DNA of 64,000 bases from Mycobacterium vicinigordonae (GCF_013466425.1 NZ_CP059165.1:5518001-5582000), one strand, 5' to 3'; counted from the first letter of the stretch, positions 24,027-33,108 are shown. Translations and numbers: made by a program. Notes: generated from the sequence alone by a model not told the origin.

Positions 24027-25316
24027 ATGGCACGTTCGGCACTCTCAAGCGCGGTCCGCACGCCCTTCGGCTGCTTCGTAGTGGGCAGGTCAGTCTCGCT
24101 AGCGGGAAGCGCGATAACACCTGTCGCGCTGAGTTTGGCGGTGCTGCAGGCATCACATCGGCCGAGCGACCTTGGTGTGGTTTTGGCCGTGCAGGTGGCG
24201 GCGCAGCTTGGCTTGTTGCTGGTGGGCGGCGTACTGGGTGACCGCTGGCCGCGACGCGCCCTCTTGGTGGGTACGAATCTGGGCGCGGGGCTGACCCAGG
24301 GCGCGGTCGCCGCCATCTTGCTCACCGGTCACTACCAACTGGCACTGGTGGCGTGCTTGCAGTTCATTAACGGGGCACTGGAAGCCTTTGCCTCCCCTGC
24401 ACTGCGGGGCATTGTGCCCGAGTTGGTTGAGTCCGCCCAACTGCCGCGTGCCAACGCAACACTGGCCACGGCAAAGAATCTCACGAAGGTTCTCGGGCCA
24501 GTTGTTGCCGGCCTGCTCGTAGCCGCACGCGGAGGCGGGATCGCCATTGCCGTCGACGCCATCAGCTTCCTGGCCGCCGCGGCGATCTTTTCTAGACTCC
24601 GGCTAGCCGACACACCGAGCGGCCCTTCGGGCGACAGCGTGTTGACCGAGATACGCCGGGGATGGCGCACCTTCCGGTCAACACGATGGCTATGGGCGAC
24701 CACCGCCTCATTTGCAGTCATCAACCTGATCGGTACCGGAACATGGCAAATTCTGGGACCCGAAATCACCATCGCGCGAGCCAATGCGCCCGTATGGGGG
24801 ATGGCGCTGAGTGTGCGCGCCATCGGCGCCCTGTTTATGGGTGTAGTGCTGTACCGCCATGCCCCGCAACGGTTTCTGCGCTCCGGCCAGCTCCTGGCCG
24901 CCTTGGGCGCCTGCGGGCTTCTGGGCTTGGGAATTGACCTGTCCGCACCCTGGTTTCTGCTCTGCGCGTTTGTTTCCGGGCTGGGATTCGCCGCCCCGTC
25001 GATCGCCTGGGACACCTGCGTGCACCAGCACATCCCTCGACAGCAGTTGTCCCGCATCTCCGCCTACAACGATCTGTTGTCCTACACGTGCGTCCCCGTC
25101 GGCCAGCTACTCGTCGCACCGGCCGCCGCATGGCTAGGACCGGCCAACGTGGCGCTTTACGCGGGGATTGGCTTCATAGCCGCAGCGCTCGCCCCGCTCA
25201 GCAGCCGGTCGGTGCGCGCCCTTGCCCTTCCGTCCCAACCCACGGCGCGAACCAGGCCCGCCAAAGCACAGAAGACCCCAACGTGTCGCATCGCAACGCG
25301 CCCTCGTCCGAAGTGA
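24027..25316 (+). CDS. MFS transporter, likely drug/metabolite exporter
   Basis: About 429 residues with 10-12 hydrophobic segments and the MFS loop motif GGVLGDRWPRRALLVG (motif A-like) after helix 2. It resembles the MFS_3 (enterobactin exporter/macrolide efflux) type. ATG 24027 is preferred; GTG 24003 would add eight residues. It is paired with the divergent ArsR-type regulator, suggesting inducible export. The C-terminal 30 residues are basic. Confidence 0.87.
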   Translation: MARSALSSAVRTPFGCFVVGRSVSLAGSAITPVALSLAVLQASHRPSDLGVVLAVQVAAQLGLLLVGGVLGDRWPRRALLVGTNLGAGLTQGAVAAILLTGHYQLALVACLQFINGALEAFASPALRGIVPELVESAQLPRANATLATAKNLTKVLGPVVAGLLVAARGGGIAIAVDAISFLAAAAIFSRLRLADTPSGPSGDSVLTEIRRGWRTFRSTRWLWATTASFAVINLIGTGTWQILGPEITIARANAPVWGMALSVRAIGALFMGVVLYRHAPQRFLRSGQLLAALGACGLLGLGIDLSAPWFLLCAFVSGLGFAAPSIAWDTCVHQHIPRQQLSRISAYNDLLSYTCVPVGQLLVAPAAAWLGPANVALYAGIGFIAAALAPLSSRSVRALALPSQPTARTRPAKAQKTPTCRIATRPRPK

Positions 25317-25454
25317 CTTCTAGTCACGAAGTCGACCACGTCGTCACGAATCTCAACCGGTTCAACAACGTCACCAGAACACAGCGGACGGAAACGGACC
25401 CGCCACAACCAACCATCAATCAAGAGGCACGATGCCCATGCAGGTAAAGAATGG

Positions 25455-25528
25455 TGGCCAGGGGCGGGATCGAACCGCCGACCTTCCGCTTTTCAGGCGG
25501 ACGCTCGTACCGACTGAGCTACCTGGCC
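25455..25528 (-). tRNA. tRNA-Phe (GAA)
   Basis: A complete cloverleaf can be folded. Acceptor GGCCAGG pairs with CCTGGCC, the anticodon loop CTGAAAA gives anticodon GAA, and the T-loop is TTCGATC. The discriminator is A and CCA is not encoded. It is first of three tRNAs on this strand by coordinate and last in transcription order. Confidence 0.96.
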
Positions 25529-25564
25529 GGAAGCCGGCAGGCAGCATGTGCCTCGCCGTGCTGG

Positions 25565-25638
25565 CGACCCTGACGGGACTCGAACCCGCGACCTCCGCCG
25601 TGACAGGGCGGCGCGCTAACCAACTGCGCCACAGGGCC
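25565..25638 (-). tRNA. tRNA-Asp (GTC)
   Basis: The cloverleaf has acceptor GGCCCTG with CAGGGTC (one G-T pair), anticodon loop CTGTCAC (GTC), T-loop TTCGAGT and discriminator G as expected for Asp. It is the middle gene of the Glu-Asp-Phe cluster. Confidence 0.96.
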
Positions 25639-25671
25639 TTGCTGCTGCTCCGCGGTGAGCCGCGACGCAAG

Positions 25672-25744
25672 TACCCCCTACGGGATTCGAACCCGCGCTA
25701 CCGCCTTGAAAGGGCGGCGTCCTAGGCCGCTAGACGAAGGGGGC
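25672..25744 (-). tRNA. tRNA-Glu (TTC)
   Basis: The cloverleaf has acceptor GCCCCCT with AGGGGGT, anticodon loop CTTTCAA (TTC) and T-loop TTCGAAT. It leads the minus-strand Glu-Asp-Phe cluster and diverges from tRNA-Lys. Confidence 0.95.
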
Positions 25745-25869
25745 CAGAACCGAATCTCTCCGGGGCACTCGCAACGAGATCAACGTTGGGAGCCAAGTCA
25801 GCTTAGGGCACCCCGGCCCCAATCCTCAAACGAGGGCGACAGGGGCAGGCAGTATCCTGAGTCTCCGCC

Positions 25870-25942
25870 GCCCCTATAGCTCAGTTGGTAGAGCTACGGA
25901 CTTTTAATCCGCAGGTCGTAGGTTCGAGTCCTACTGGGGGCA
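25870..25942 (+). tRNA. tRNA-Lys (TTT)
   Basis: The cloverleaf has acceptor GCCCCTA with TGGGGGC, anticodon loop CTTTTAA (TTT) and T-loop TTCGAGT, discriminator A. It is on the opposite strand from the other three tRNAs. Confidence 0.96.
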
Positions 25943-26033
25943 CCGTTCGAGCTGGAAGAGCGCCGTCGGCACCAATCGCAGCCAATCGGGGCAGCTCGTT
26001 TCAATGCCGCACCGCATGGTTATGCTCGCGGCT

Positions 26034-26861
26034 ATGCTTCCCGACGTGAATCAGGCTGACCAACCCAACGCCCCCGTAGCTCTGGTGACGCTCGAAATCC
26101 GTCACCCCGCAACAGACTCCCTCACCGAATCGGCAAGCCGCGAACTCAAACAGCTCCTGCTCAACGACCTGCCGATTGAGCGTCAAGCCCAAGACGTGCA
26201 ATGGGGCATGACCGCCCCCGGACAGCCGCCGCAGCCGGTCGCCGACCGCTTCGTGCGCTACTCCAACCGCGACAACACCACCGCCGCATCGCTGAAGAAC
26301 CAGGCGATCGTCGTTGAAACCAGCGCCTACACCAACTTCGACACGTTCCTGGACACCGCGATGCGGGTGGTGGACGCACGTTCCGCGGTCTCGTCGATCG
26401 TGGGCGTCGAGCGCATCGGCCTGCGTTATGTCCTTGAGGTCCGGGTGCCTGCGGGCGTCGACGGTCGCATCGAGTGGGCCAACTGGATCGACGACAGCCT
26501 GCTCGGGCCGCAACGCCTGGCCCCCACCGGACTTGCTCTCACCGAGTGGCAGGGCGCGGCGGTCTACCGCGAGGCTCAGCCCGGCAAGTCGCTGATCGTG
26601 CGGTACGGCCCAGGTGTCGGACAGGCTCTGGACGCCAACTACCACCTGCGCCGGGTGACGCCGCCGCAGACCGGTCAGTTCTTCCTGATGGACCTGGACA
26701 GCTTCTGGACCCCGCCCACCGGCGCGATTCCGGAGTACAGCCGCGAGGCGTTGGTGTCGACCTTCCGCGACCTGTACGCACCGGCGCAGACGGTGTTCCA
26801 GGACATGCTGACCACGAGGCTCAAGGACGAGCTGCTGCGCAACGCCAGCCCCACCAACTAG
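26034..26861 (+). CDS. TIGR04255 family protein (Rv0831c-like)
   Basis: A 275-residue cytosolic protein with the pattern of the TIGR04255 family: [13 protein letters not shown] start, central [17 protein letters not shown] and C-terminal [25 protein letters not shown]. The ATG at 26034 is the best of several. The family has no known activity; a role in conflict or phage-related systems has been suggested for some members. It is convergent with the methyltransferase and overlaps it by 4 bp. Confidence 0.8.
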   Translation: MLPDVNQADQPNAPVALVTLEIRHPATDSLTESASRELKQLLLNDLPIERQAQDVQWGMTAPGQPPQPVADRFVRYSNRDNTTAASLKNQAIVVETSAYTNFDTFLDTAMRVVDARSAVSSIVGVERIGLRYVLEVRVPAGVDGRIEWANWIDDSLLGPQRLAPTGLALTEWQGAAVYREAQPGKSLIVRYGPGVGQALDANYHLRRVTPPQTGQFFLMDLDSFWTPPTGAIPEYSREALVSTFRDLYAPAQTVFQDMLTTRLKDELLRNASPTN

Positions 26862-27763
26862 GGCTTGAGCACCGCGCTGGTGTAGGTCACGTCGGCGAAG
26901 GCCTCGGCAAGTTCGTCGTCGGGATAACCGAAGCCGTTGGCTTCGTGCAGCTCCCGGGTGGTGTGGGGCGACGTCTGCCAACCCTCGCCCGCCAGGTGGT
27001 CGAGGATGTGGCTGCGTTCGGCGTGGTAGACGAGGTCGTTGAAGTCGAGTTCGAAGCCGAGTTTGCTCATCCGTTCGTGGTGCTCGCGCCACCGGGGATC
27101 CGCAAAGATGCGGGTGTCGGGCACGAACTCGAAGGCGAGCCGGCTGCCGGGTGCGCTGAGCGCGGTGATGTTGTCGAACAAGGCGTCCTGCGCGTCATCG
27201 GGCAGGTAGACGAGTAGCCCTTCGGCACTCCACGCAGCCGGCTCCTCGATGTCGAATCCCGCGGCTTTCAGCGCCGAGGCCCAATCGTCGCGCAGGTCAA
27301 CGGACACGGTTCGGCGCTCGGCTGTCGGTTCGGCACCCAGCTCGCGCAGCGTCTCGGTCTTGAACTCGATCACCTCCGGCATGTCGACCTCGTAGACGAC
27401 GGTCCCCGCCGGCCAGGGCAGCCGATAGGCGCGCGCGTCGAGGCCGGAAGCGAGGATGACCACCGAAGTGATGCCGCCGCGGGTGGCGTCGAGAAAGAAT
27501 TGGTCGTAAAACCTGGTACGGCAGGCCATTCCCCTGGCCATCCGTCCTGGGTCGAAGTCGGAGTCCTCCCCCACCGGAATCTCGCCGTTCACCAGCCGCG
27601 TGTAGACGTCGATGCCGACCGTGCGCACCAACGGTGCTGCGAATGGATCATCGATGAACGCGTATTCCGGCTGCGAGGCCAAGGCACGCTGGGCAGCGAC
27701 CATGGTTGCCGTCGCGCCAACGCTCGAGGCGAGGTCCCAGCGATCGTTCTCGGTACGTGCCAT
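26858..27763 (-). CDS. SAM-dependent methyltransferase (LCMT-like, Rv0830-like)
   Basis: A 301-residue member of the mycobacterial TIGR00027/leucine carboxyl methyltransferase-like group. It shows [15 protein letters not shown], the family block [12 protein letters not shown], the SAM motif [18 protein letters not shown] and the acidic [13 protein letters not shown]. The group is expanded in mycobacteria and its substrates are mostly unknown. Confidence 0.9.
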   Translation of the reverse strand: MARTENDRWDLASSVGATATMVAAQRALASQPEYAFIDDPFAAPLVRTVGIDVYTRLVNGEIPVGEDSDFDPGRMARGMACRTRFYDQFFLDATRGGITSVVILASGLDARAYRLPWPAGTVVYEVDMPEVIEFKTETLRELGAEPTAERRTVSVDLRDDWASALKAAGFDIEEPAAWSAEGLLVYLPDDAQDALFDNITALSAPGSRLAFEFVPDTRIFADPRWREHHERMSKLGFELDFNDLVYHAERSHILDHLAGEGWQTSPHTTRELHEANGFGYPDDELAEAFADVTYTSAVLKP

Positions 27764-27846
27764 GTTACTCCCAAGCAGACAAACAATATAGATAAGCTAG
27801 TCAGTATCATAGACACTCCGATGAATTGCGGGACTACCCTGCAGCT

Positions 27847-28347
27847 GTGACGGACTTCGCCCAGCGCACGATCGACCTCGCCCGCCGCAACGTCGCCGAA
27901 GGTGGGCGTCCGTTTGCGACGGTAATCGTCAAGGACGGTCAAGTGCTGGCCGAGAGCGCCAACAAAGCCGCCCAGACCAACGATCCCACCGCCCATGCCG
28001 AGATCCTCGCGATCCGCGAAGCGTGCACGAAGCTGGGCACTGAGCATCTGGTCGGCACTACCATTTACGTGCTCGCTCATCCATGTCCGATGTGCCTGGG
28101 CTCGCTGTACTACTGCTCCCCCGACGAGGTCGTGTTCCTGACGACCCGCGACGCCTACGAACCGCATTACGTCGACGACCGCAAGTACTTCGAGCTCGCC
28201 ACCTTTTACGACGAGCTCGGCAAAGACTGGCGGGACCGACGGCTGCCAATGCGATATGAGCCGCGGGACGATGCGCTGGAGGTCTACCGGTCCTGGCAGC
28301 AGCAGAATGGCGGCAGCCGCACCGCCAGCACCGTGCCACCCGGCTGA
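27847..28347 (+). CDS. Cytidine/guanine-type nucleoside deaminase
   Basis: A 166-residue zinc deaminase of the CDA/GuaD/TadA superfamily. The zinc motif HAEILAI is followed by PCPMC, a correct HAE...PCxxC arrangement. GuaD-like residues suggest a purine-base substrate, but this is inference. The GTG at 27847 is preferred over an upstream alternative. It lies just before kmtR, as I recall for M. tuberculosis Rv0828c/Rv0827c. Confidence 0.88.
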   Translation: MTDFAQRTIDLARRNVAEGGRPFATVIVKDGQVLAESANKAAQTNDPTAHAEILAIREACTKLGTEHLVGTTIYVLAHPCPMCLGSLYYCSPDEVVFLTTRDAYEPHYVDDRKYFELATFYDELGKDWRDRRLPMRYEPRDDALEVYRSWQQQNGGSRTASTVPPG

Positions 28348-28385
28348 GGCGGCAGCCTTGACACCACCACACCGCCCTCGCTTAC

Positions 28386-28407
28386 TATCTGCGTATGCAT
28401 GCAGATA
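28386..28407. promoter_or_regulatory. KmtR-type operator overlapping -10 and start codon
   Basis: Perfect 7-bp arms TATCTGC (28386-28392) and GCAGATA (28401-28407) flank 8 bp. A -10-like TACTAT at 28383-28388 lies 6 bp before the ATG at 28395, so the message is probably leaderless. A bound regulator would cover promoter and start together. Confidence 0.65.
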
Positions 28408-28784
28408 ATGGCCCATTGCGACTCCCCGACGATCAGGTGGCCCTAGTGGTCGAGGTTTTTCGCATGCTCGCCGACGCGACCCGGGTGCAGGTGCTGTGGT
28501 CGCTGTCGTGCCAAGAGTTGTCGGTGAACGAGCTCGCCGAGCATGTGGGCAAACCCGCGCCGTCGGTCTCCCAACACCTGGCCAAGCTGCGGATGGCACG
28601 GCTGGTGCGCACCCGGCGCGACGGCACGACGATTTTCTACAGCCTGGAAAACGACCACGTACGCCAACTCGTCATCGATGCCGTGTACAACGCCGAGCAC
28701 GCCGGCCCCGGCGTACCCCGCCATCACCGCGGCTCAGGCGGACTCCAGGCCGTCAACGAAACATCAAGGGAAACAACAACATAA
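28395..28784 (+). CDS. kmtR: Nickel/cobalt-sensing ArsR repressor KmtR
   Basis: A 129-residue winged-helix metalloregulator. The DNA-recognition helix is PAPSVSQHLAKLRMARLVR. His88, Glu101, His102, His110 and His111 are present at the same numbers as the published Ni/Co ligands of M. tuberculosis KmtR (recalled). It should derepress its targets when Ni or Co is in excess. The palindrome at its own start implies autoregulation. It is followed after 11 bp by a His-rich peptide gene, probably in the same operon. Confidence 0.92.
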   Translation: MHADNGPLRLPDDQVALVVEVFRMLADATRVQVLWSLSCQELSVNELAEHVGKPAPSVSQHLAKLRMARLVRTRRDGTTIFYSLENDHVRQLVIDAVYNAEHAGPGVPRHHRGSGGLQAVNETSRETTT

Positions 28785-28795
28785 AAGGAAGACCG

Positions 28796-28993
28796 ATGTC
28801 AGACCACAGCCATGACGCGCCACATGCGCACGAACACCAGCACGGCGGGGTAACCCACAACCACCCGCACACCGCCCATGACCACGAACATGTGGTGCAC
28901 GATCACACCCACACCCACGACGACGGCACCGAGCACAGCCATGAGCACGTGCACCAGTCGGGCCTGGAAGCCGCGCACAGCCACACTCACTAG
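28796..28993 (+). CDS. His-rich metal-binding peptide
   Basis: A 65-residue peptide with 23 histidines (35%), arranged mainly as HxH and HxxH pairs interspersed with Asp and Glu. It has no signal peptide or membrane helix, so it is likely a cytosolic metal buffer for Ni, Co or Zn. The ATG follows an AAGGAA Shine-Dalgarno 11 bp after kmtR, giving a sensor-plus-buffer operon. It resembles Hpn-like peptides in composition only. Confidence 0.85.
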   Translation: MSDHSHDAPHAHEHQHGGVTHNHPHTAHDHEHVVHDHTHTHDDGTEHSHEHVHQSGLEAAHSHTH

Positions 28994-29045
28994 CTAAGCC
29001 CGCGCTGAGCGCCTCAGACCGCAGCGCTATCAGACCTAGGACCCG

Positions 29046-30089
29046 TCAAACCTTGGGGCAGTAGTGCATCGGGTTATCCCGCTCGTCCAGCGGCGGCAGG
29101 TTGCGCGCCGGCGTCTCGGGCAGCGGCGCGTCGACCGGGATACGACCACTGACGCGGTCCAGGCCGGCTCGAGGCCGCGGATGCTTGCGATACCGCCGCG
29201 GCACGAAGGCGAAAACCACCCGAACCAAGTTTCCGAAGCGGCGGTGCAACCACTCGTCCCGCGCAGACCAGCTGTAACCCATCAGGTCGCGGACGGCCGG
29301 GTCGTAAAGACCGACAGTCAGCCAAACCATGAACGGAGCAAGCAGTTTGCGCTGGGCGGCCCACAGCCAATCGGGAATCCAGCTCGCGAATGGCGGCTGC
29401 GGCAGCTCGGAGAGGTCAAGCACGGCACGTGCTGCGTAGTTGTTCTCCAGCACGTCGCGGCACATGTGGTCCCAGTACTGCTGGAATTCCTCCAACGAGC
29501 CCGGCACCGGTCGCATGCTCATCCCGTACATCCGGTACCACTGCACGTGCTCGTCGAAGAGCTGCCGCTTCTCCGCTTCGGTCAGACCACCACAGAAGCG
29601 TTCGGCGACCAGGATGGTGCCAACGAAGAAGGTGGCATGCGCCCAATAGAAGACTTCGGGGTTCAGCGCATGGTAGCGGCGGCCCTGGGCGTCGATGCCT
29701 TTGATGGAAATGTGGTAGTCCCGAACCTCGGCTCCCGTTGTGGGGGCCCGGTCACCGTCGAAAACCACCCCGCCGATTGGGTACAACGATCGCATCAGCC
29801 GCGGCCAGCGCTCCCGGAAGAACGTCGAATGTTCCTCGACCGCGGCACCCAGCTGCGGATGCATGTTCTGCATCGATCCCGCCCACGGTCCCTGCAACAT
29901 GCCACGCCAGTCACCGAAGTACTTCCAGGTCAGGGAATCCGGACCCAGCGGCGCCGGCGGCGTGTCGTAGCCCAGCGGCGATACCGGGCATCCCCCGGCG
30001 ACGCCGTCGAATCCCTGACCGGCCGCGGCTTCGGGCAGGCCGGGTGCCGTGGTGGTAATCGGGCAGGCAGCGGACGTATCTTGGGTCAC
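29046..30089 (-). CDS. Oxygenase MpaB-like (DUF2236) protein
   Basis: A 347-residue DUF2236 protein. Conserved elements include AHATFFVGTILVAERF, the histidine-containing EEHSTFFRERWPRLMRS and the GYSWSARDEWLHRRFGNLVR end. The family relates to latex-clearing protein/MpaB heme oxygenases. The GTG at 30089 has a GAGGA Shine-Dalgarno. It is divergent from a TetR gene, with a 22-bp palindrome between them; it corresponds to Rv0826 in position. Substrate unknown. Confidence 0.86.
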   Translation of the reverse strand: MTQDTSAACPITTTAPGLPEAAAGQGFDGVAGGCPVSPLGYDTPPAPLGPDSLTWKYFGDWRGMLQGPWAGSMQNMHPQLGAAVEEHSTFFRERWPRLMRSLYPIGGVVFDGDRAPTTGAEVRDYHISIKGIDAQGRRYHALNPEVFYWAHATFFVGTILVAERFCGGLTEAEKRQLFDEHVQWYRMYGMSMRPVPGSLEEFQQYWDHMCRDVLENNYAARAVLDLSELPQPPFASWIPDWLWAAQRKLLAPFMVWLTVGLYDPAVRDLMGYSWSARDEWLHRRFGNLVRVVFAFVPRRYRKHPRPRAGLDRVSGRIPVDAPLPETPARNLPPLDERDNPMHYCPKV

Positions 30090-30116
30090 TGGCAACTATC
30101 CTCGGTGGTCGGCAAC

Positions 30117-30138
30117 TTTGACTACACACGTTGTCAAA
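30117..30138. promoter_or_regulatory. TTTGAC-N10-GTCAAA palindrome between divergent DUF2236 and TetR genes
   Basis: TTTGAC (30117-30122) and GTCAAA (30133-30138) are perfect inverted arms. The site lies 28 bp from the oxygenase start and 19 bp from the TetR start, the classical position for a TetR operator controlling both genes. Confidence 0.5.
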
Positions 30139-30157
30139 ATCGATTTTAGGAGTAGAG

Positions 30158-30799
30158 GTGCAGGCGGGTCAACGGCGGGGCCGCTGGTCGGGCGTCCCCT
30201 TGCAGGACCGCCATGCCTTACGCCGCGACGACCTAATCGCCGCGGGCGTGCAGCTACTCGGCAGCGAAGACGGGCCCACCCTCACGGTGCGCGCGGTTTG
30301 TCGGCAAGCCGGATTGACCGAGCGGTACTTCTACGAAAGCTTCACCGACCGCGAGCATTTTGTCCGCGCGGTCTACGACGACGTCTGCACCCGGGCAATG
30401 AGCACACTGACGTCCGCGAAGACGCCGCGAGAAGCCGTCGAGCAGTTCGTCGCCCTGATGGTCGACGACCCGGTGCGGGGCCGGGTGTTGCTGCTGGCAC
30501 CCGCGGTCGAGCCGATCCTTACCCAGTCCGGCGCCGAGTGGATGCCGAACTTCATCGAACTACTGCAGCGCAAGTTGTCGCGGATCGTCGACCCGGTCGT
30601 GCAGAAACTGGTCGCCACCAGCCTCATCGGAGCGCTGACCGGCCTATTCACCGCGTACCTGAACGGACAGCTCGGAGCCACCCGCGAGCAGTTCATCGAC
30701 TATTGCGTTGAGATGTTGCTCAGCAGGGCCACCAGCTACGTGCCGCGGCCAGGGCACGGCGGAATGGAAATTCCCGTCGGAACCGGCCCGCACGATTGA
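30158..30799 (+). CDS. TetR-family regulator (Rv0825c-like)
   Basis: A 213-residue TetR protein. The HTH is LTVRAVCRQAGLTERYFYESFTDREHFVRAVY. GTG 30158 follows AGGAG and gives the same length as I recall for Rv0825c; a TTG further upstream was rejected. It likely controls the divergent DUF2236 oxygenase. It precedes desA1 by 145 bp but should not be assumed to regulate it. Confidence 0.88.
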   Translation: MQAGQRRGRWSGVPLQDRHALRRDDLIAAGVQLLGSEDGPTLTVRAVCRQAGLTERYFYESFTDREHFVRAVYDDVCTRAMSTLTSAKTPREAVEQFVALMVDDPVRGRVLLLAPAVEPILTQSGAEWMPNFIELLQRKLSRIVDPVVQKLVATSLIGALTGLFTAYLNGQLGATREQFIDYCVEMLLSRATSYVPRPGHGGMEIPVGTGPHD

Positions 30800-30896
30800 C
30801 TCCCACGCTCCCCGGGCACCCTATTTCGACAAGCCCCCGCGCCGCGACAGTGGTGCGAGGCGCCACACCGCGACCAAACTTGATGCTACCGGTAGG

Positions 30897-30936
30897 CACA
30901 GATATTCTGACTGCAACCCAAAGACACAGATATCTG
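30897..30936. promoter_or_regulatory. Paired CAGATAT palindromes upstream of desA1
   Basis: CACAGATAT occurs at 30897-30905 and again at 30925-30933. The elements extend to CAGATATTCTG (30899-30909) and the perfect palindrome CAGATATCTG (30927-30936), just before the Shine-Dalgarno of desA1. They may bind the desaturase repressor MadR, which is encoded elsewhere. Confidence 0.45.
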
Positions 30937-30944
30937 GAGGGGCC

Positions 30945-31967
30945 ATGTCAGCGGAGCTGACCCACCTGCAGTTGCTGCACGAACTCGAGCCGTTTGTCGA
31001 GAAGTACATGAACCGGCACGAAAGCATGCATAAGAACTGGAACCCGCACGACTACATCCCGTGGTCGGACGGCAAGAACTACTACGCGCTCGGCGGCCAG
31101 GAATGGGAGCCCGGACAGTCCAAGCTGTCCGACGTCGCCCAGATCGCGATGGTGCAGAACCTGATGACGGAGGACAACCTGCCGTCATACCACCGCGAGA
31201 TCGCGATGAACTTCGGCCTCGACGGCCCCTGGGGCCAATGGGTCAACCGCTGGACCGCCGAGGAGAACCGGCACGGAATCGCGCTGCGCGACTACCTGGT
31301 GGTGACCCGCGCGGTCGACCCAGTCGAACTCGAGAAGCTGCGGATGGAGGTCGTCAACCGCGGCTTCAGCCCCGGTCAGAACCACCAAGTGCGGGCCGAC
31401 CTGTTCGCCGAGAGCCTGTTCGACTCGGTCATCTACGTGACCTTCCAGGAGCTGGCGACCCGGATCTCGCATCGCAACACCGGCAAGGCCTGCAACGAGA
31501 CCATCGCCGACCAGCTGCTGGCAAAGATCTCCGCAGACGAGAATCTGCACATGATCTTCTACCGCGACGTCAGCGAAGCCGGGTTCGCCGCCTCGCCCAA
31601 CCAGGCGATGAAGTCGCTGCACAAGGTGCTGCGCAACTTCCAGATGCCCGGTTTCCAGGTGCCTGAGTTCCGCCGCAAGGCCGTGGCAATCGCCGTCGGT
31701 GGGGTCTACGACCCGCGTATCCACCTCGACGACGTGGTCATGCCGGTGCTGAAGAAGTGGCGCATCTTCGAGCGCGAGGACTTCACCGGCGAGGCCGCCG
31801 CGCTTCGTGACGACCTGGGTGTGCTGATGAAGGAGCTCGAAGCGTCCTGCGACAAGTTCGAGCAGTCCAAGCAGCGTCAGCTCGAGCGGGAAGCCCGCAC
31901 CGGCAAACGGACCACCGCGTTCGAACTGCACCAGACCGCCGGCACGCTGACAATGAGCCGGCGGTAG
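30945..31967 (+). CDS. desA1: Acyl-ACP desaturase DesA1
   Basis: A 340-residue soluble di-iron acyl-ACP desaturase that introduces double bonds into acyl chains for mycolic acids. The di-iron motifs EENRHG and DENLHM are intact, along with WNPHDYIPWSDGKNY at the start. The ATG is preceded by GGAGGGG. It is followed after 7 bp by the dihydrouridine synthase gene. In M. tuberculosis the orthologue Rv0824c is essential, as I recall. Confidence 0.95.
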   Translation: MSAELTHLQLLHELEPFVEKYMNRHESMHKNWNPHDYIPWSDGKNYYALGGQEWEPGQSKLSDVAQIAMVQNLMTEDNLPSYHREIAMNFGLDGPWGQWVNRWTAEENRHGIALRDYLVVTRAVDPVELEKLRMEVVNRGFSPGQNHQVRADLFAESLFDSVIYVTFQELATRISHRNTGKACNETIADQLLAKISADENLHMIFYRDVSEAGFAASPNQAMKSLHKVLRNFQMPGFQVPEFRRKAVAIAVGGVYDPRIHLDDVVMPVLKKWRIFEREDFTGEAAALRDDLGVLMKELEASCDKFEQSKQRQLEREARTGKRTTAFELHQTAGTLTMSRR

Positions 31968-31974
31968 CCAAGCG

Positions 31975-33108
31975 GTGCGCATAGGGCCCATCGCGCTCGC
32001 GAGCCCGGTGGTCTTAGCCCCGATGGCGGGCGTGACGAACGTTGCATTCCGGACGCTGTGCCGCGAGCTGGAACTGTCCAAGGTCGGCACGGTCAGCGGT
32101 CTATACGTCTGTGAGATGGTGACCGCCCGCGCGCTGGTCGAGCGCCATCCGGTCACCATGCACATGGTGACGTTCGCGCCCGACGAATCGCCCCGGTCGC
32201 TGCAGCTCTACACCGTCGACCCGGACAACACCTATGCCGCGGCCAAGATGATTGCCGACGAGGGCCTGGCCGACCACATCGACATGAACTTCGGCTGCCC
32301 GGTGCCCAAGGTCACCAAGCGTGGTGGCGGAGCCGCGCTGCCGTTCAAACGACGCCTGTTCGGCCAGATCGTCGCCGCCGCGGTGCGGGCAACGGAAGGG
32401 ACCAACATTCCGGTGACGGTCAAGTTCCGCATCGGCATAGACGACGAGCACCACACCCATCTGGACGCGGGGCGCATCGCCGAGGCCGAGGGCGCAGCGG
32501 CTGTCGCCCTGCACGCCCGCACAGCGGCCCAACGCTATTCCGGGACCGCCGACTGGGATCAGATCCGTCTGCTTAAGCAGCAGGTTCGCTCCATCCCGGT
32601 ACTAGGCAACGGCGACATCTACGACGCCAGCGACGCGCTGGCAATGATGGCCGCCACCGGATGCGACGGCGTGGTTATCGGCCGCGGCTGCCTAGGCCGG
32701 CCGTGGTTGTTTGCCGAGCTCTCGGCCGCATTCACCGGACGCCCGGCACCCACCCCACCCAACCTGGGCGAGGTGGCCGACGTCGTCCGCCGCCACGGCG
32801 CGCTGCTCAGCGAACACTTCGGCGAGGACAAGGGCATGCGCGAAATTCGCAAGCACGTCGCCTGGTATCTGCACGGCTTCCCGGCCGGATCCGACCTACG
32901 CCGCGGATTGGCGCTGGTCAAGACCCTCGAAGAGCTCGACGCACTGCTGGACAAGCTGGACCGCGACATTCCGTTCCCGGCGGCCGCCAACGGCCCACGC
33001 GGCCGGCAGGGCTCGGCGGCGCGGGTCTCGCTGCCCGACGGCTGGCTGGACGATCCCGACGACTGCCGGGTGCCCGACGGTGCCGACGTCATGCACTCCG
33101 GCGGCTGA
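31975..33108 (+). CDS. dusB: tRNA-dihydrouridine synthase (DusB/NifR3 type)
   Basis: A 377-residue FMN TIM-barrel enzyme that reduces specific uridines in tRNA. PIALASPVVLAPMAGVTNVAFRTLC, the NFGCPVPKV cysteine motif, the FMN phosphate segment IPVLGNGDIYDASDA and the CDGVVIGRGCLGRPWLF end are all present. The GTG start is 7 bp after desA1, so the two are co-transcribed. It matches Rv0823c in position. Confidence 0.93.
   Translation: MRIGPIALASPVVLAPMAGVTNVAFRTLCRELELSKVGTVSGLYVCEMVTARALVERHPVTMHMVTFAPDESPRSLQLYTVDPDNTYAAAKMIADEGLADHIDMNFGCPVPKVTKRGGGAALPFKRRLFGQIVAAAVRATEGTNIPVTVKFRIGIDDEHHTHLDAGRIAEAEGAAAVALHARTAAQRYSGTADWDQIRLLKQQVRSIPVLGNGDIYDASDALAMMAATGCDGVVIGRGCLGRPWLFAELSAAFTGRPAPTPPNLGEVADVVRRHGALLSEHFGEDKGMREIRKHVAWYLHGFPAGSDLRRGLALVKTLEELDALLDKLDRDIPFPAAANGPRGRQGSAARVSLPDGWLDDPDDCRVPDGADVMHSGG

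Noticed and set aside
25416..25879. Open frames across the tRNA cluster
   Set aside because: They run through well-folding tRNA-Phe, -Asp and -Glu genes and are not proteins.
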